Shown here piece by piece: positions 1 to 6,230 of a stretch of 7,045 nt of DNA. Source of the stretch: an uncultured Acidimicrobiia bacterium (GTDB taxonomy: Bacteria; Actinomycetota; Acidimicrobiia; IMCC26256; CALEDW01); NCBI GenBank assembly GCA_937949585.1, contig CALEDW010000283.1:1-7045 (forward strand), given 5' to 3'. The notes below the pieces were generated by a model. The model was not told the origin of the DNA. It worked only from the letters and a program-made list of their open reading frames with translations, and did no database searches. The position numbers and the translations under genes were made by a program. The stretch's first letter is position 1. Each line of letters starts with the position of its first letter.

Positions 1-72
1 GGATGCACGGCTCCCCGGGCCGGCGCGGGGGTGCTCGACGCCGGTCGGCAGCTCCCAGGCCGGCGTCGACAT
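1..72 (-). CDS. Possible N-terminal fragment of an unrecognised protein (runs off left edge)
   Basis: On the minus strand an ATG at 72-70 opens a frame that stays open to the window edge (24 codons, beginning MSTPAWELPTGVEHPRAG). Third codon positions are G or C in about 22 of 24 codons, higher than at the first or second positions, which is the pattern expected of a real frame in such GC-rich DNA. A GAGG sequence lies 8 bases before the ATG, a usable ribosome-binding site. The start lies 52 bases past the stop of the acyl-CoA dehydrogenase gene on the same strand, so it could be the next gene of that transcript. I do not recognise the protein, and 24 residues are too few to assign a family. 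It could be chance. Confidence 0.35.
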   Translation of the reverse strand, partial: MSTPAWELPTGVEHPRAGPGSRAS

Positions 73-124
73 CCGCCGGACCTCGTCGGCGCCGAGCTCG
101 CCTCCGTCCCGAGGCCCCGACCGG

Positions 125-1315
125 TCAGCGGGGCAGGCCGATCACCCGCTCGGCGATGATATTGCGCTGGATCTCGCTGGTGCCGCCGGGGATCGTCCCG
201 CCGAAGGAGCGCAGGTACTGAATCGCCCAGCAGCCCTCCCGCCACAGCCGCGGGCCGGGGCGGTCCAGGTCGAGGCCGGCCGGACCGAGCGCCTCGGTGC
301 CGAACGCCGTCGCCTGCTGCACCGCCTCGGAGCCGAACAGCTTCAGCAGCGAGTGCTCCGGGGCGGCCTTGCCGGCGGTGAACTTCGCGAACCCCTGGTA
401 GCCGAGGCAGCGCAAGGCCTGCGCGTCGATCGCGAACGAGGCCACCCGGTCCCGGAACCGCGGGTCGTCGCCGAGCCGCCCCCCTCGACCGTCGGGCTCG
501 GCGGCGATGGCCAGCAGCCCCTGCACCGCCCGGTCGAGGGACGCGGCGTACTCGATCCACAGCATGGCCCGCTCGTGGGCGAGCGAGCCCCGGGTGATCG
601 GCCAGCCGCCGTGCAGCGGACCCAGGAGCCGGTCGGCGGGGACCCGCACGTCGGTGAGGAACACCTCGTTGAAGTCGCAGAAGTCGGGGTCCGACAGCTC
701 CGGGAACGGTCGGGCCTCCACACCGGGGCTGCGCATGTCGATGATGAGGGCGCTGATCCCCCGGTGCTTCGGGGCGGTCGGGTCGGTGCGCACGAAGCAC
801 AAGCACCAGTCGGCGTGGTGCGCGCCGGAGGTCCACACCTTCTGGCCGTTGACCACGAAGTGGTCACCCTCGAGACGAGCCGAGGTGCGCAGTGAGGCGA
901 GATCGCTGCCGGCGCCGGGCTCGCTCATACCGATGCACCAGGCGATCTCGGCCCGCAGGGTCGGCAGCAGGAACCGCTCCTGCTGCTCGGGGGTCCCGTA
1001 GTCCCGCAACGACGGCGCGACGATCCCGAGCCCCTGCGGGTTGAGGCTGCGGGGCAGGCCGCGCCGGGACAGCTCCTCGAAGTAGATCATCTGCTCGACC
1101 GGCCCGGCGTTCCGGCCTCCGAGCTCGGGAGGCCAGCCGGGGACGAGCCAGCCGGCGTCGAACAGCGCCCGCTGCCACGCCCGGGCCCACTCCGGCAGGT
1201 CGGCGCTGGAGCGTTTCGGGGAGGCGAGCAGCTCGGCCGGCGGGGCGTGGGCGTCGAGCCAGGCCCCGAGCTCGGCCCGGAACCGTTCCTCCGCCGGTCC
1301 GTACGCGAGACGCAC
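125..1315 (-). CDS. Acyl-CoA dehydrogenase, catalytic-type subunit
   Basis: FAD-dependent cytosolic acyl-CoA dehydrogenase, introducing an alpha,beta double bond into an acyl-CoA thioester; 396 residues, full family length. The N-terminal helical domain covers about residues 1-120. The beta domain follows, with the flavin/substrate motif IGMSEPGAGSDLASLRT (128-144) and VNGQKVWTSG (155-164). The C-terminal helical domain ends in PGGTSEIQRNIIAERVIGLPR. The Glu of LAHER (E248) sits where isovaleryl-CoA and long-chain acyl-CoA dehydrogenases have their helix-G catalytic base; the alternative Glu before GTS is replaced by Gly. It lacks the RxQFGxxIGxFQ FAD-pyrophosphate motif, which the divergent neighbour at 1366 has. 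I infer the two form a heteromer like FadE26-FadE27 or ChsE-type enzymes. The GTG start at 1315 has no Shine-Dalgarno, but TAACCT lies exactly 6 bases upstream, as in leaderless actinobacterial genes. The family is certain; substrate and partner are inferred. Confidence 0.95.
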   Translation of the reverse strand: MRLAYGPAEERFRAELGAWLDAHAPPAELLASPKRSSADLPEWARAWQRALFDAGWLVPGWPPELGGRNAGPVEQMIYFEELSRRGLPRSLNPQGLGIVAPSLRDYGTPEQQERFLLPTLRAEIAWCIGMSEPGAGSDLASLRTSARLEGDHFVVNGQKVWTSGAHHADWCLCFVRTDPTAPKHRGISALIIDMRSPGVEARPFPELSDPDFCDFNEVFLTDVRVPADRLLGPLHGGWPITRGSLAHERAMLWIEYAASLDRAVQGLLAIAAEPDGRGGRLGDDPRFRDRVASFAIDAQALRCLGYQGFAKFTAGKAAPEHSLLKLFGSEAVQQATAFGTEALGPAGLDLDRPGPRLWREGCWAIQYLRSFGGTIPGGTSEIQRNIIAERVIGLPR

Positions 1316-1365
1316 GCCGGCAGGTTAGCGACCCGATCGTGGCGGCGGGGCTAGCGTCCCGTGCC
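1316..1365. promoter_or_regulatory. Shared divergent promoter region between two acyl-CoA dehydrogenase genes
   Basis: Fifty bases separate the two opposing GTG starts, so both promoters must lie here or inside the genes. For the minus-strand gene, TAACCT (1327 down to 1322) fits the actinobacterial -10 pattern TAnnnT and ends 6 bases before its GTG, which suggests transcription starts at the start codon (leaderless). For the plus-strand gene, TAGCGT (1352-1357) also fits TAnnnT and ends 8 bases before the GTG at 1366. No convincing -35 box is seen for either. The expected -35 zone of each promoter overlaps the other's -10, so the two would compete or be controlled together. These are short degenerate motifs and the call is inference. 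Confidence 0.4.
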
Positions 1366-2508
1366 GTGAACTTCGAGTTCGACGACGACCAGGAGTTGCT
1401 GCGGGCCACCGTGGGGCGCTTTTTCGACGAGCGCGCCCCGCTGCGCTGGGTGCGTGAGCACCTCGACGACCCGGTGGGCACCACCCCCGAGGTGCACGCA
1501 GGACTCGCCGCGCTCGGCGTGTTCGGGCTCGCGGTCCCGGAGCGCCACGGCGGGGCGGGCGGCGGCATGGTCGACCTCGCCGTCGTGGTGGAGGAGGCGG
1601 GCCGGCGCGCCTACCCCGGCCCGCTGCGTTCGGTGGCGGTCGGCGGCGCGGGCCTGCTCGCGCTGGCCGCCGACGAGGCACACGCCGGGCGTTGGCTGGC
1701 AGAGCTCGCCGAGGGCCGGCTGCGGGCGGTGCCCGCCCTGCCGGTGCCGCGATCGGCGTCCGGGAGCCGCGACGCCGGCGTGCGGGCCACGCCGCAGCAG
1801 GGTGGCTGGCAGCTCCACGGGGAGGTGCCGGTCGTCCTCGACGCCGTGGCCGCCGACCTGCTCCTCGTGGGCGCCACTCGAAGCGACGGCACCCTCGGCC
1901 TGTTCGCGCTGGCGCCCGACGCCGACGGGGTGTGCCTCGAGCCGATCGGCAGCGTCGACGGGACCACGAAGACGGCCCGGCTCACCTGCACCGGTGCGCG
2001 GGCCACCTCGTGCTCCGACCGGGACGTGACCGGTGAGCTCGACGCCGTGGCCGACCGCCTGGCCGTCGCCGACGTGCTCGACGGGCTCGGCGCGGCGCAC
2101 GCGGCGCTGACGCTGGCGGTCGAGCACGCCAAGGTGCGCCACCAGTTCGGTCGGCCGATCGGGTCGTTCCAGGCCGTGGCCCACCTCGCCGCCGACATGC
2201 TGCGGGCGGTGGAGGTGGCCCGGGTGGCCGCGTACTACGCGGCCTGGGCGGCCGACGCGGCTCCCGCCGCGGAGCGGCGCCGGGCGACGACGATGGCACT
2301 GGCCGCGGCGACCGACGGCCTGTACCGGGTGGGCGCCGACGCGATCCAGATCCTCGGGGGGATCGGCTTCACCTGGGAGCACGACGCCCACCTGTTCTAC
2401 AAGCGGCTCCTCACCCTCCAGCAGCATCCCCGCGGCGGCCGGCTCGTTCAGCTCGAGGCGCTCGCGGAGCTCGCGCTGGCGGAGGCGCTCGCCGCAGAGC
2501 CCGCCTGA
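1366..2508 (+). CDS. Acyl-CoA dehydrogenase, non-catalytic-type partner subunit
   Basis: Acyl-CoA dehydrogenase fold, 380 residues from the GTG at 1366 (MNFEFDDDQELLRATV, a typical family N-terminus). A GTG at 1339 would add nine residues unlike the family. The N-terminal domain contains ERHGGAGGG (59-67), the middle domain is poorly conserved and lacks the EPGAGSD motif, and the C-terminal domain carries the FAD-pyrophosphate motif RHQFGRPIGSFQ (258-269) and QILGGIGFTWEHDAHLFYKR (328-347). Neither usual site for the catalytic Glu is occupied: the helix-G position falls in VADVLDGLG, and the site before GTS reads LQQHPRGG. I infer a structural, FAD-contributing subunit resembling FadE27/FadE28-type partners. 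Its likely mate is the divergent gene at 125-1315, which has the catalytic Glu but lacks RxQFG. The last 61 bases overlap the 3' end of the convergent glycosyltransferase gene. Family certain; lack of independent activity likely. Confidence 0.93.
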   Translation: MNFEFDDDQELLRATVGRFFDERAPLRWVREHLDDPVGTTPEVHAGLAALGVFGLAVPERHGGAGGGMVDLAVVVEEAGRRAYPGPLRSVAVGGAGLLALAADEAHAGRWLAELAEGRLRAVPALPVPRSASGSRDAGVRATPQQGGWQLHGEVPVVLDAVAADLLLVGATRSDGTLGLFALAPDADGVCLEPIGSVDGTTKTARLTCTGARATSCSDRDVTGELDAVADRLAVADVLDGLGAAHAALTLAVEHAKVRHQFGRPIGSFQAVAHLAADMLRAVEVARVAAYYAAWAADAAPAAERRRATTMALAAATDGLYRVGADAIQILGGIGFTWEHDAHLFYKRLLTLQQHPRGGRLVQLEALAELALAEALAAEPA

Positions 2509-3791
2509 GCGCCCCCGCCGGCACCCGGGCGCCGGGCGCGCATCCCGGAGGTCACGGCAACGGCGGCGAGCACCGCCAGCGACGGCTCGGCGGGCGCCCG
2601 GAACCGGGCCGTGCCGTAGAACACCGCCGCCAGCACGCTCACGGCCACCACCGGCACCACCAGCGGCCACAGACACCGGCGTTCCCGGCGCACCACCACG
2701 GCACCGGCGATCGCCAGCGGCACGATGATCCAGGTGAACGCCGCCCCCGTCCAGGTCGCCCAGCCCGGCCGACCCTCCACCTCCGTTGCCGCGGACTGCG
2801 CCACACCGAACACGGACCAGAGGCGCCCGACCCGGGCGGCGACCACCACCGGGAGCCGGTCGAGGTGGCCGCGCAGGTAGGCGAGCCCCTCCTGTCGCAA
2901 TCGCCGGGCGGTCACCGACTGCTCGTCGAGATCGACCCGGTATCCCGAGCGGGGGTCGACGGGAAAGGAATCCAGCACGCAGAACACGCTCCAGGCCCCG
3001 AGCGCGTCGCCGTAGAAGGCCCGATCGCAGTTCGCGCCCCGCAGCACGAGCCCGTCGCCGGTGGACAAGAACGTCGGCTCCTCGAAACGCACCAGGTTGA
3101 ACACCACCCAGGGGGCCACGACGACGCCCGCCGCGGCGACGGCGGCGGTCGCCGCCCACCGGCGCGGCGGCCGTTCCCGGCCGCCGAGGATCGCCGGCAC
3201 CACCAGCACCGGGAGCAGCAGTGCCAACTCCGCCCGGGTGAGCGCGGCGAGGCCGGCCAGCGCCCCGGCGGCGACGGCCGTACCGAGGCGGACCCGGTGC
3301 CGCAGCACCACGGCCAGACCGACACACCCGGCGGCGACGAGCGTGGCCGGCGTCTCGGACATCATGAGCCCGTCGTTCATCCACAGCGACGGGTTCACGG
3401 CGGCGATCCCCGCGGCGACCAGGCCCGTCCGCTCGTCCCGCACCGACCGTCCGATCAGGCCGACCACCACCACGGTGGCCGTCCCGAGCACCACCATCGT
3501 GAACCGCATGCGCAGGCGGATCGCCTCGTCGCCGCCGCCGAGCGCGGCGGCGGGCACCAGCACCAGCTGGGTGAGCGGCGGATGGTCGGCCGCCGGCCCC
3601 GGCTCCTCGACAAACGGGTAGGGGTTCGTGAACCCGCCGCCCTCCACCAAGCGGCGTGCCGCCAGCTCGTAGAACGCCGCGTCGTACAGGCCCCGATCGT
3701 GACGGGTCACCGTGAGCACGTAGACCACCCGACCGATCCCGGCGGCGACGGCCAGCAGTGCCAGTACGGCTGCGAAGCGCCGCGTCGTCAC
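2448..3791 (-). CDS. GT-C type membrane glycosyltransferase (family 39/ArnT-like)
   Basis: Integral membrane protein of 447 residues, likely transferring a sugar from a polyprenyl-phosphate donor on the outer face of the membrane. A first membrane helix (about 6-26) is followed by an extracytoplasmic loop with D37 in GLYDAAFYELAARRL, where GT-C enzymes hold the catalytic Asp, and by DHPP (69-72), a familiar element of bacterial family 39 relatives. Further hydrophobic segments lie at about 97-115, 122-135, 146-165, 186-205, 220-237 and two or three near the C-terminus, where GTARFRAPAEP matches the usual late-loop motif. The GTG at 3791 was chosen because the first helix begins right after it and it lies 4 bases past the thiolase stop, implying translational coupling; upstream in-frame sequence only shadows the thiolase gene. 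The tail is an Ala/Ser-rich run inside the convergent ACAD overlap. Its sugar and acceptor are unknown, and its link to acyl-CoA catabolism is unclear. Confidence 0.85.
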   Translation of the reverse strand: MTTRRFAAVLALLAVAAGIGRVVYVLTVTRHDRGLYDAAFYELAARRLVEGGGFTNPYPFVEEPGPAADHPPLTQLVLVPAAALGGGDEAIRLRMRFTMVVLGTATVVVVGLIGRSVRDERTGLVAAGIAAVNPSLWMNDGLMMSETPATLVAAGCVGLAVVLRHRVRLGTAVAAGALAGLAALTRAELALLLPVLVVPAILGGRERPPRRWAATAAVAAAGVVVAPWVVFNLVRFEEPTFLSTGDGLVLRGANCDRAFYGDALGAWSVFCVLDSFPVDPRSGYRVDLDEQSVTARRLRQEGLAYLRGHLDRLPVVVAARVGRLWSVFGVAQSAATEVEGRPGWATWTGAAFTWIIVPLAIAGAVVVRRERRCLWPLVVPVVAVSVLAAVFYGTARFRAPAEPSLAVLAAVAVTSGMRARRPGAGGGAQAGSAASASASASSASASS

Positions 3792-3795
3792 GCCC

Positions 3796-4980
3796 TCATC
3801 GGGTGAGGAGCAGTGCACCGGCCAGCGGCCCACCGCCGGCCGCGGCGACGGCCACCTCGGGCCGGCCCGGCACCTGCCGCTCCCCCGCCTCCCCCCACAG
3901 CTGCACACAGGCCTCGTGGAGCAGACCGAACCCATGGAGGCGACCGCCGGAGAGCTGGCCACCGTTGGTGTTGAGCGGCAACTCTCCGTCGAGGGCGATG
4001 CGGGCCCCGCCTTCCACGAACGAGCCGGACTCACCGGGCCCGCAGAACCCGAGGGCCTCCAACCAGGCCATCGTGATGAACGAGAACCCGTCGTACAGCT
4101 CGGCGACGTCCACGTCGGCCGGGCGCAGCGAGGTGCGGGTCCAGAGGTGGGCGCCGGCGTCGCGGCAGGCCATGGTGGTGAGATCGTCGAACTGGTCCCA
4201 GGACGGGCGTCCCCGGATCGCGGTGCCGGCGGCCTCCACCCGCAGCGGCGGTCGGCGCAGGTCCGGGGCGGTCTCGGCCGCCGACACGACGATCGCGGTG
4301 GAACCGTCGCAGGGCACGTCGCAGTCGTAGAGGCACAACGGCTCGGAGATCATCCGCACCGACAGGTAGTCCTCGAGCGTCATGGGGTCACGGTAGACCG
4401 CCTTCGGGTTGCGGGCCGCGTTGCGCCGCGCGTTCAGGGCGATCTGCGCCAGCTGCTCGCGGGTGGTTCCGTACCGGTCGAAGTGCGCCCGGGCGAACAT
4501 CGCCACCCAGATCGCCGCCGACGGTGCCGCGAACGGCAGGGTCCACTCCATGAACCCGGTGGCCCGGAACGACCCGCCACCGCCCCCGGGCGTCACCGAC
4601 GCCCGGCCACCGCCGGCCTGGGCGCTGCCCTCGTGCACGGTGCGGAAGCACAGCACGTGGCGGGCGAGCCCGGCGGAGACGGCCAGGCACGCAGCCACGA
4701 CCGCGCCGAGCTGGCTGGGCATCTCCAGCCCGCCCGTGTACCACGACAGCTGGAGGCGCAGCATGTCCTGCACGTCGGTGATCCCCACCCCGGAGAACCC
4801 GGGCGGGGTGTCCATCCCGCCGGGAAAGGTGGCCAGCCCGTCGATGTCGGCAGGGCGCAGCCCGGCGTCGGCGATCGCCGCGAGGCAGGCCTGGGCGGTG
4901 AGGGCGAGGGGATCGCGGAACAGGCGCCGTCCCACGTCGGACTGCCCCACCCCGGAGATCACGGCCCGCCGTTCTCCCAC
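3796..4980 (-). CDS. Thiolase-superfamily protein, Ltp2/SCP-x-like (probable retro-aldolase or acyl-CoA lyase)
   Basis: 394 residues with the thiolase fold: N-terminal AVISGVGQSDVGRR, then ADAGLRPADIDGL (38-50), NPKAVYRDPMTLEDYL (191-206), DCDVPCDGSTAIVVSA, DVAELYDGFSF (291-301), LGFCGPGESGSFVEGG and NTNGGQLSGGRLHGFG (337-352). The residues of a true thiolase are absent: the nucleophilic Cys position aligns to M87, the GHP motif reads GRL, and the Cys of the final CxGGG is Ala. It therefore should not catalyse ordinary thiolysis. The pattern fits Ltp2-type proteins, which act with a DUF35 partner as aldolases in steroid side-chain cleavage. Y296 in ELYDGF corresponds to a catalytic Tyr reported for Ltp2; the second such Tyr appears to be R347. 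A DUF35 gene lies directly upstream. The GTG at 4980 is preferred because AGGAGG lies 8 bases before it. A GTG at 5004, overlapping the upstream TGA as GTGA, would add 8 residues. Substrate not determinable. Confidence 0.9.
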   Translation of the reverse strand: MGERRAVISGVGQSDVGRRLFRDPLALTAQACLAAIADAGLRPADIDGLATFPGGMDTPPGFSGVGITDVQDMLRLQLSWYTGGLEMPSQLGAVVAACLAVSAGLARHVLCFRTVHEGSAQAGGGRASVTPGGGGGSFRATGFMEWTLPFAAPSAAIWVAMFARAHFDRYGTTREQLAQIALNARRNAARNPKAVYRDPMTLEDYLSVRMISEPLCLYDCDVPCDGSTAIVVSAAETAPDLRRPPLRVEAAGTAIRGRPSWDQFDDLTTMACRDAGAHLWTRTSLRPADVDVAELYDGFSFITMAWLEALGFCGPGESGSFVEGGARIALDGELPLNTNGGQLSGGRLHGFGLLHEACVQLWGEAGERQVPGRPEVAVAAAGGGPLAGALLLTR

Positions 4981-4988
4981 CAACACTG

Positions 4989-4994
4989 CCTCCT
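4989..4994 (-). promoter_or_regulatory. Shine-Dalgarno site deciding the thiolase start
   Basis: The minus strand reads AGGAGG here, a perfect Shine-Dalgarno core, followed by 8 bases and the GTG at 4980. Within those bases are a GTG at 4986 and a TTG at 4983 in the same frame, but they sit 2 and 5 bases away, less favourable. The site lies downstream of the other candidate GTG (5004), so it argues for the shorter protein. AGGAGG also encodes part of ProGluGluAla if the longer start is used, so chance is possible. Confidence 0.5.
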
Positions 4995-5000
4995 CGGGGG

Positions 5001-5426
5001 TCACCGTCCGTTCCCCCGCACCGGCCGGAACAGCGGGATCCATACCTCGTCGTCGGGATGGGCCTCGAACACCACCTCCACCTCCATCCCGATGCGCACC
5101 TCGGCCGGGTCCACCTCGACCAGGTTCGTGATGAGGCGCAGACCGTGCTGTTCGGGCAGCTCCACGATCGCCACCACGTACGGCAGCTCGGGACCGGGCA
5201 TCCAGGCCTGGTGATTCACGGTGTAGGTGGCGACACGGGCCCGCCCCGAGGCGGCCACCACGTCGAGGTCGTCGCCGAGGCAGGCCGGGCACACCGGTGC
5301 CGGTGGGTGCACCCAGGTTCCGCACCGGCGGCACCGCAGGAACCGCAGTTCACCGTCGCGCCCACCGGTCCAGAAGTGCCGGTTTCGGTCGGTGACGCGA
5401 GGCAGGATCCGGAACGGGGTGCTCAC
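5001..5426 (-). CDS. DUF35 zinc-ribbon/OB-fold protein, probable partner of the thiolase-like enzyme
   Basis: 141 residues from the GTG at 5426. The N-terminus has the helix typical of the family (VTDRNRHFWTGGRDGELRFLRC). Then comes a rubredoxin-like zinc ribbon with C32, C35, C46 and C49 (Cx2Cx10Cx2C), and an OB-fold with ARVATYTVNHQAW, PYVVAIVELPEQ and EVRIGMEVEVVFE. DUF35 proteins are known to bind and complete the active sites of thiolase-superfamily enzymes, as in Ltp2-ChsH2(DUF35). The gene ends at 5001, touching the thiolase gene, so I infer it is that enzyme's subunit. The GTG at 5426 gives MSTPFRILPR; a TTG at 5447 overlapping the upstream stop (TTGA) would add seven residues and cannot be excluded. 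It is clearly diverged from the other DUF35 protein at 5823-6230. Confidence 0.92.
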   Translation of the reverse strand: MSTPFRILPRVTDRNRHFWTGGRDGELRFLRCRRCGTWVHPPAPVCPACLGDDLDVVAASGRARVATYTVNHQAWMPGPELPYVVAIVELPEQHGLRLITNLVEVDPAEVRIGMEVEVVFEAHPDDEVWIPLFRPVRGNGR

Positions 5427-5443
5427 GGCCGGGCCCAGGCCGG

Positions 5444-5806
5444 TCAATCGGTCTCGACCGGGCGGGCGGCGTCGACGCCGGCCCGGGCGTGGGGGATGGC
5501 CTCCACCGCGGGCAGCAGCCCGAAGCCGGGGACGGTGAGCATGATCGCGCCCAGCACCTCCTCCCAGGTCGCGCCGACCTCGGCGGCGAGCCGGGCGTGA
5601 CGTCGGATCCCGGGCGGGTTGCGCAGGATCACCACGCAGGCGAGGCGGATGAGCTCGTGGGTCTTGCGGTCCGGCGCCCGCAGCGAGTCGATCTGCGACA
5701 GCCAGGCGCGCTGCGCGTCGTGCAGGGCGGGGAACGCACTGCGGAGCGGCTCCTCGAACGGGAACCCCCAGCCGTCCCGGTCCGAGGGATCGGCCCCGGT
5801 GCTCAC
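5444..5806 (-). CDS. Carboxymuconolactone decarboxylase (CMD/AhpD-like) family protein
   Basis: 120 residues, a small all-helical protein. The family core is visible in THELIRLACVVILRNPPG (49-66), IRRHARLAAEVGATWEEVLGA (67-87) and LTVPGFGLLPAVEAI (90-104), matching the usual pattern of Glu, a conserved His and a Gly-Ala-Thr turn before the second helix pair. E51 and H70 are kept. The CxxC of AhpD-type alkylhydroperoxidase proteins is absent: the two Cys positions before H70 are N63 and G66. It is therefore unlikely to be a thiol peroxidase and closer in type to the non-redox CMD proteins. The GTG at 5806 follows GGGAGG by 4 bases and lies 16 bases past the upstream stop. It sits between two DUF35 genes, which suggests a role in the same acyl-CoA pathway, but its reaction is unknown. 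Confidence 0.88.
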   Translation of the reverse strand: MSTGADPSDRDGWGFPFEEPLRSAFPALHDAQRAWLSQIDSLRAPDRKTHELIRLACVVILRNPPGIRRHARLAAEVGATWEEVLGAIMLTVPGFGLLPAVEAIPHARAGVDAARPVETD

Positions 5807-5822
5807 CCGGCCTCCCGGCCCC

Positions 5823-6230
5823 TCAGGCGGCGGCCGCCGGTCGGAACGCCACTGCGGTGATCTCGTCGCTCACCGGGAACGGGACGGCCTCGAGGGGCAT
5901 GCCGATCCGCAGGTCGGCAGGGTCGCAGTCGACGATGGTGGTCATCATCCGCGGCCCTTCCTCGAGCTCCACCACCGCGGCCACGTACGGGACGCGATCC
6001 CGGAACGGGGGCAGGTCGTTCTGGTGCACCACCGACCACGTGTACAGGCTGGCCCGGCCCCGCGCCGGGGTCCAGGCCACCTGGTCGCTCCAGCAGAACG
6101 GGCAGAACGGTCGGGGGTAGAAGTGGTGTCGCCCGCAGGCCCGGCAGCGCTTGATGAGCACCGTGCCGTCCCGGGCGGCGTCCCAGAACGGCTGGGTCTC
6201 CGGCTCCGGCGTCGGCAGGTCGAAGCGCAT
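5823..6230 (-). CDS. DUF35 zinc-ribbon/OB-fold protein following MaoC
   Basis: 135 residues from the only ATG start among the complete genes here. N-terminal PEPETQPFWDAARDGTVLIKRC is the standard DUF35 helix. The zinc ribbon has C29, C32, C43 and C46 (CRAC, ten residues, CPFC). The OB-fold has ASLYTWSVVHQNDLPP, PYVAAVVELEEGPRM and CDPADLRIGMPLEAV. Its ATG overlaps the MaoC stop by one base (TGATG), so the two are translationally coupled. In mycobacterial ChsH2 a MaoC domain and a DUF35 domain are fused in that same order; here they are two proteins. It may serve the MaoC hydratase, the Ltp2-like enzyme or both. The minus-strand frame stays open upstream to 6680, but that part only shadows MaoC. 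Confidence 0.93.
   Translation of the reverse strand: MRFDLPTPEPETQPFWDAARDGTVLIKRCRACGRHHFYPRPFCPFCWSDQVAWTPARGRASLYTWSVVHQNDLPPFRDRVPYVAAVVELEEGPRMMTTIVDCDPADLRIGMPLEAVPFPVSDEITAVAFRPAAAA

Noticed and set aside
73..124. Possible terminator hairpin after the ACAD stop
   Set aside because: Only short GC stems such as GGCG/CGCC with no T-run; indistinguishable from background in GC-rich DNA.
3..221. Small plus-strand open frame at the left edge
   Set aside because: Arg-rich, and it runs antisense into the conserved C-terminus of the ACAD gene. The minus-strand frame from 72 has better third-position bias.
1351..3384. Very long open frame on the minus strand (about 677 codons) antisense to the plus-strand ACAD and out of frame with the glycosyltransferase
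   Set aside because: The translation is Arg/Gly/Pro-rich with no domain, and it covers two genes with clear family motifs. Open shadow frames are expected at this GC content.
3792..4034. In-frame extension of the glycosyltransferase N-terminus upstream of 3791
   Set aside because: It overlaps the thiolase gene in another frame, lacks family similarity and would displace the first membrane helix from the N-terminus.
3916..5214. Long plus-strand open frame (about 432 codons) opposite the thiolase and DUF35 genes
   Set aside because: Low-complexity His/Gly/Arg composition with no recognisable motif, fully antisense to well-supported genes.
5005..5334. In-frame extension of the thiolase upstream of 5004
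   Set aside because: It is Arg/Gly-rich shadow sequence of the DUF35 gene, whose zinc ribbon and OB-fold are clear in the other frame.
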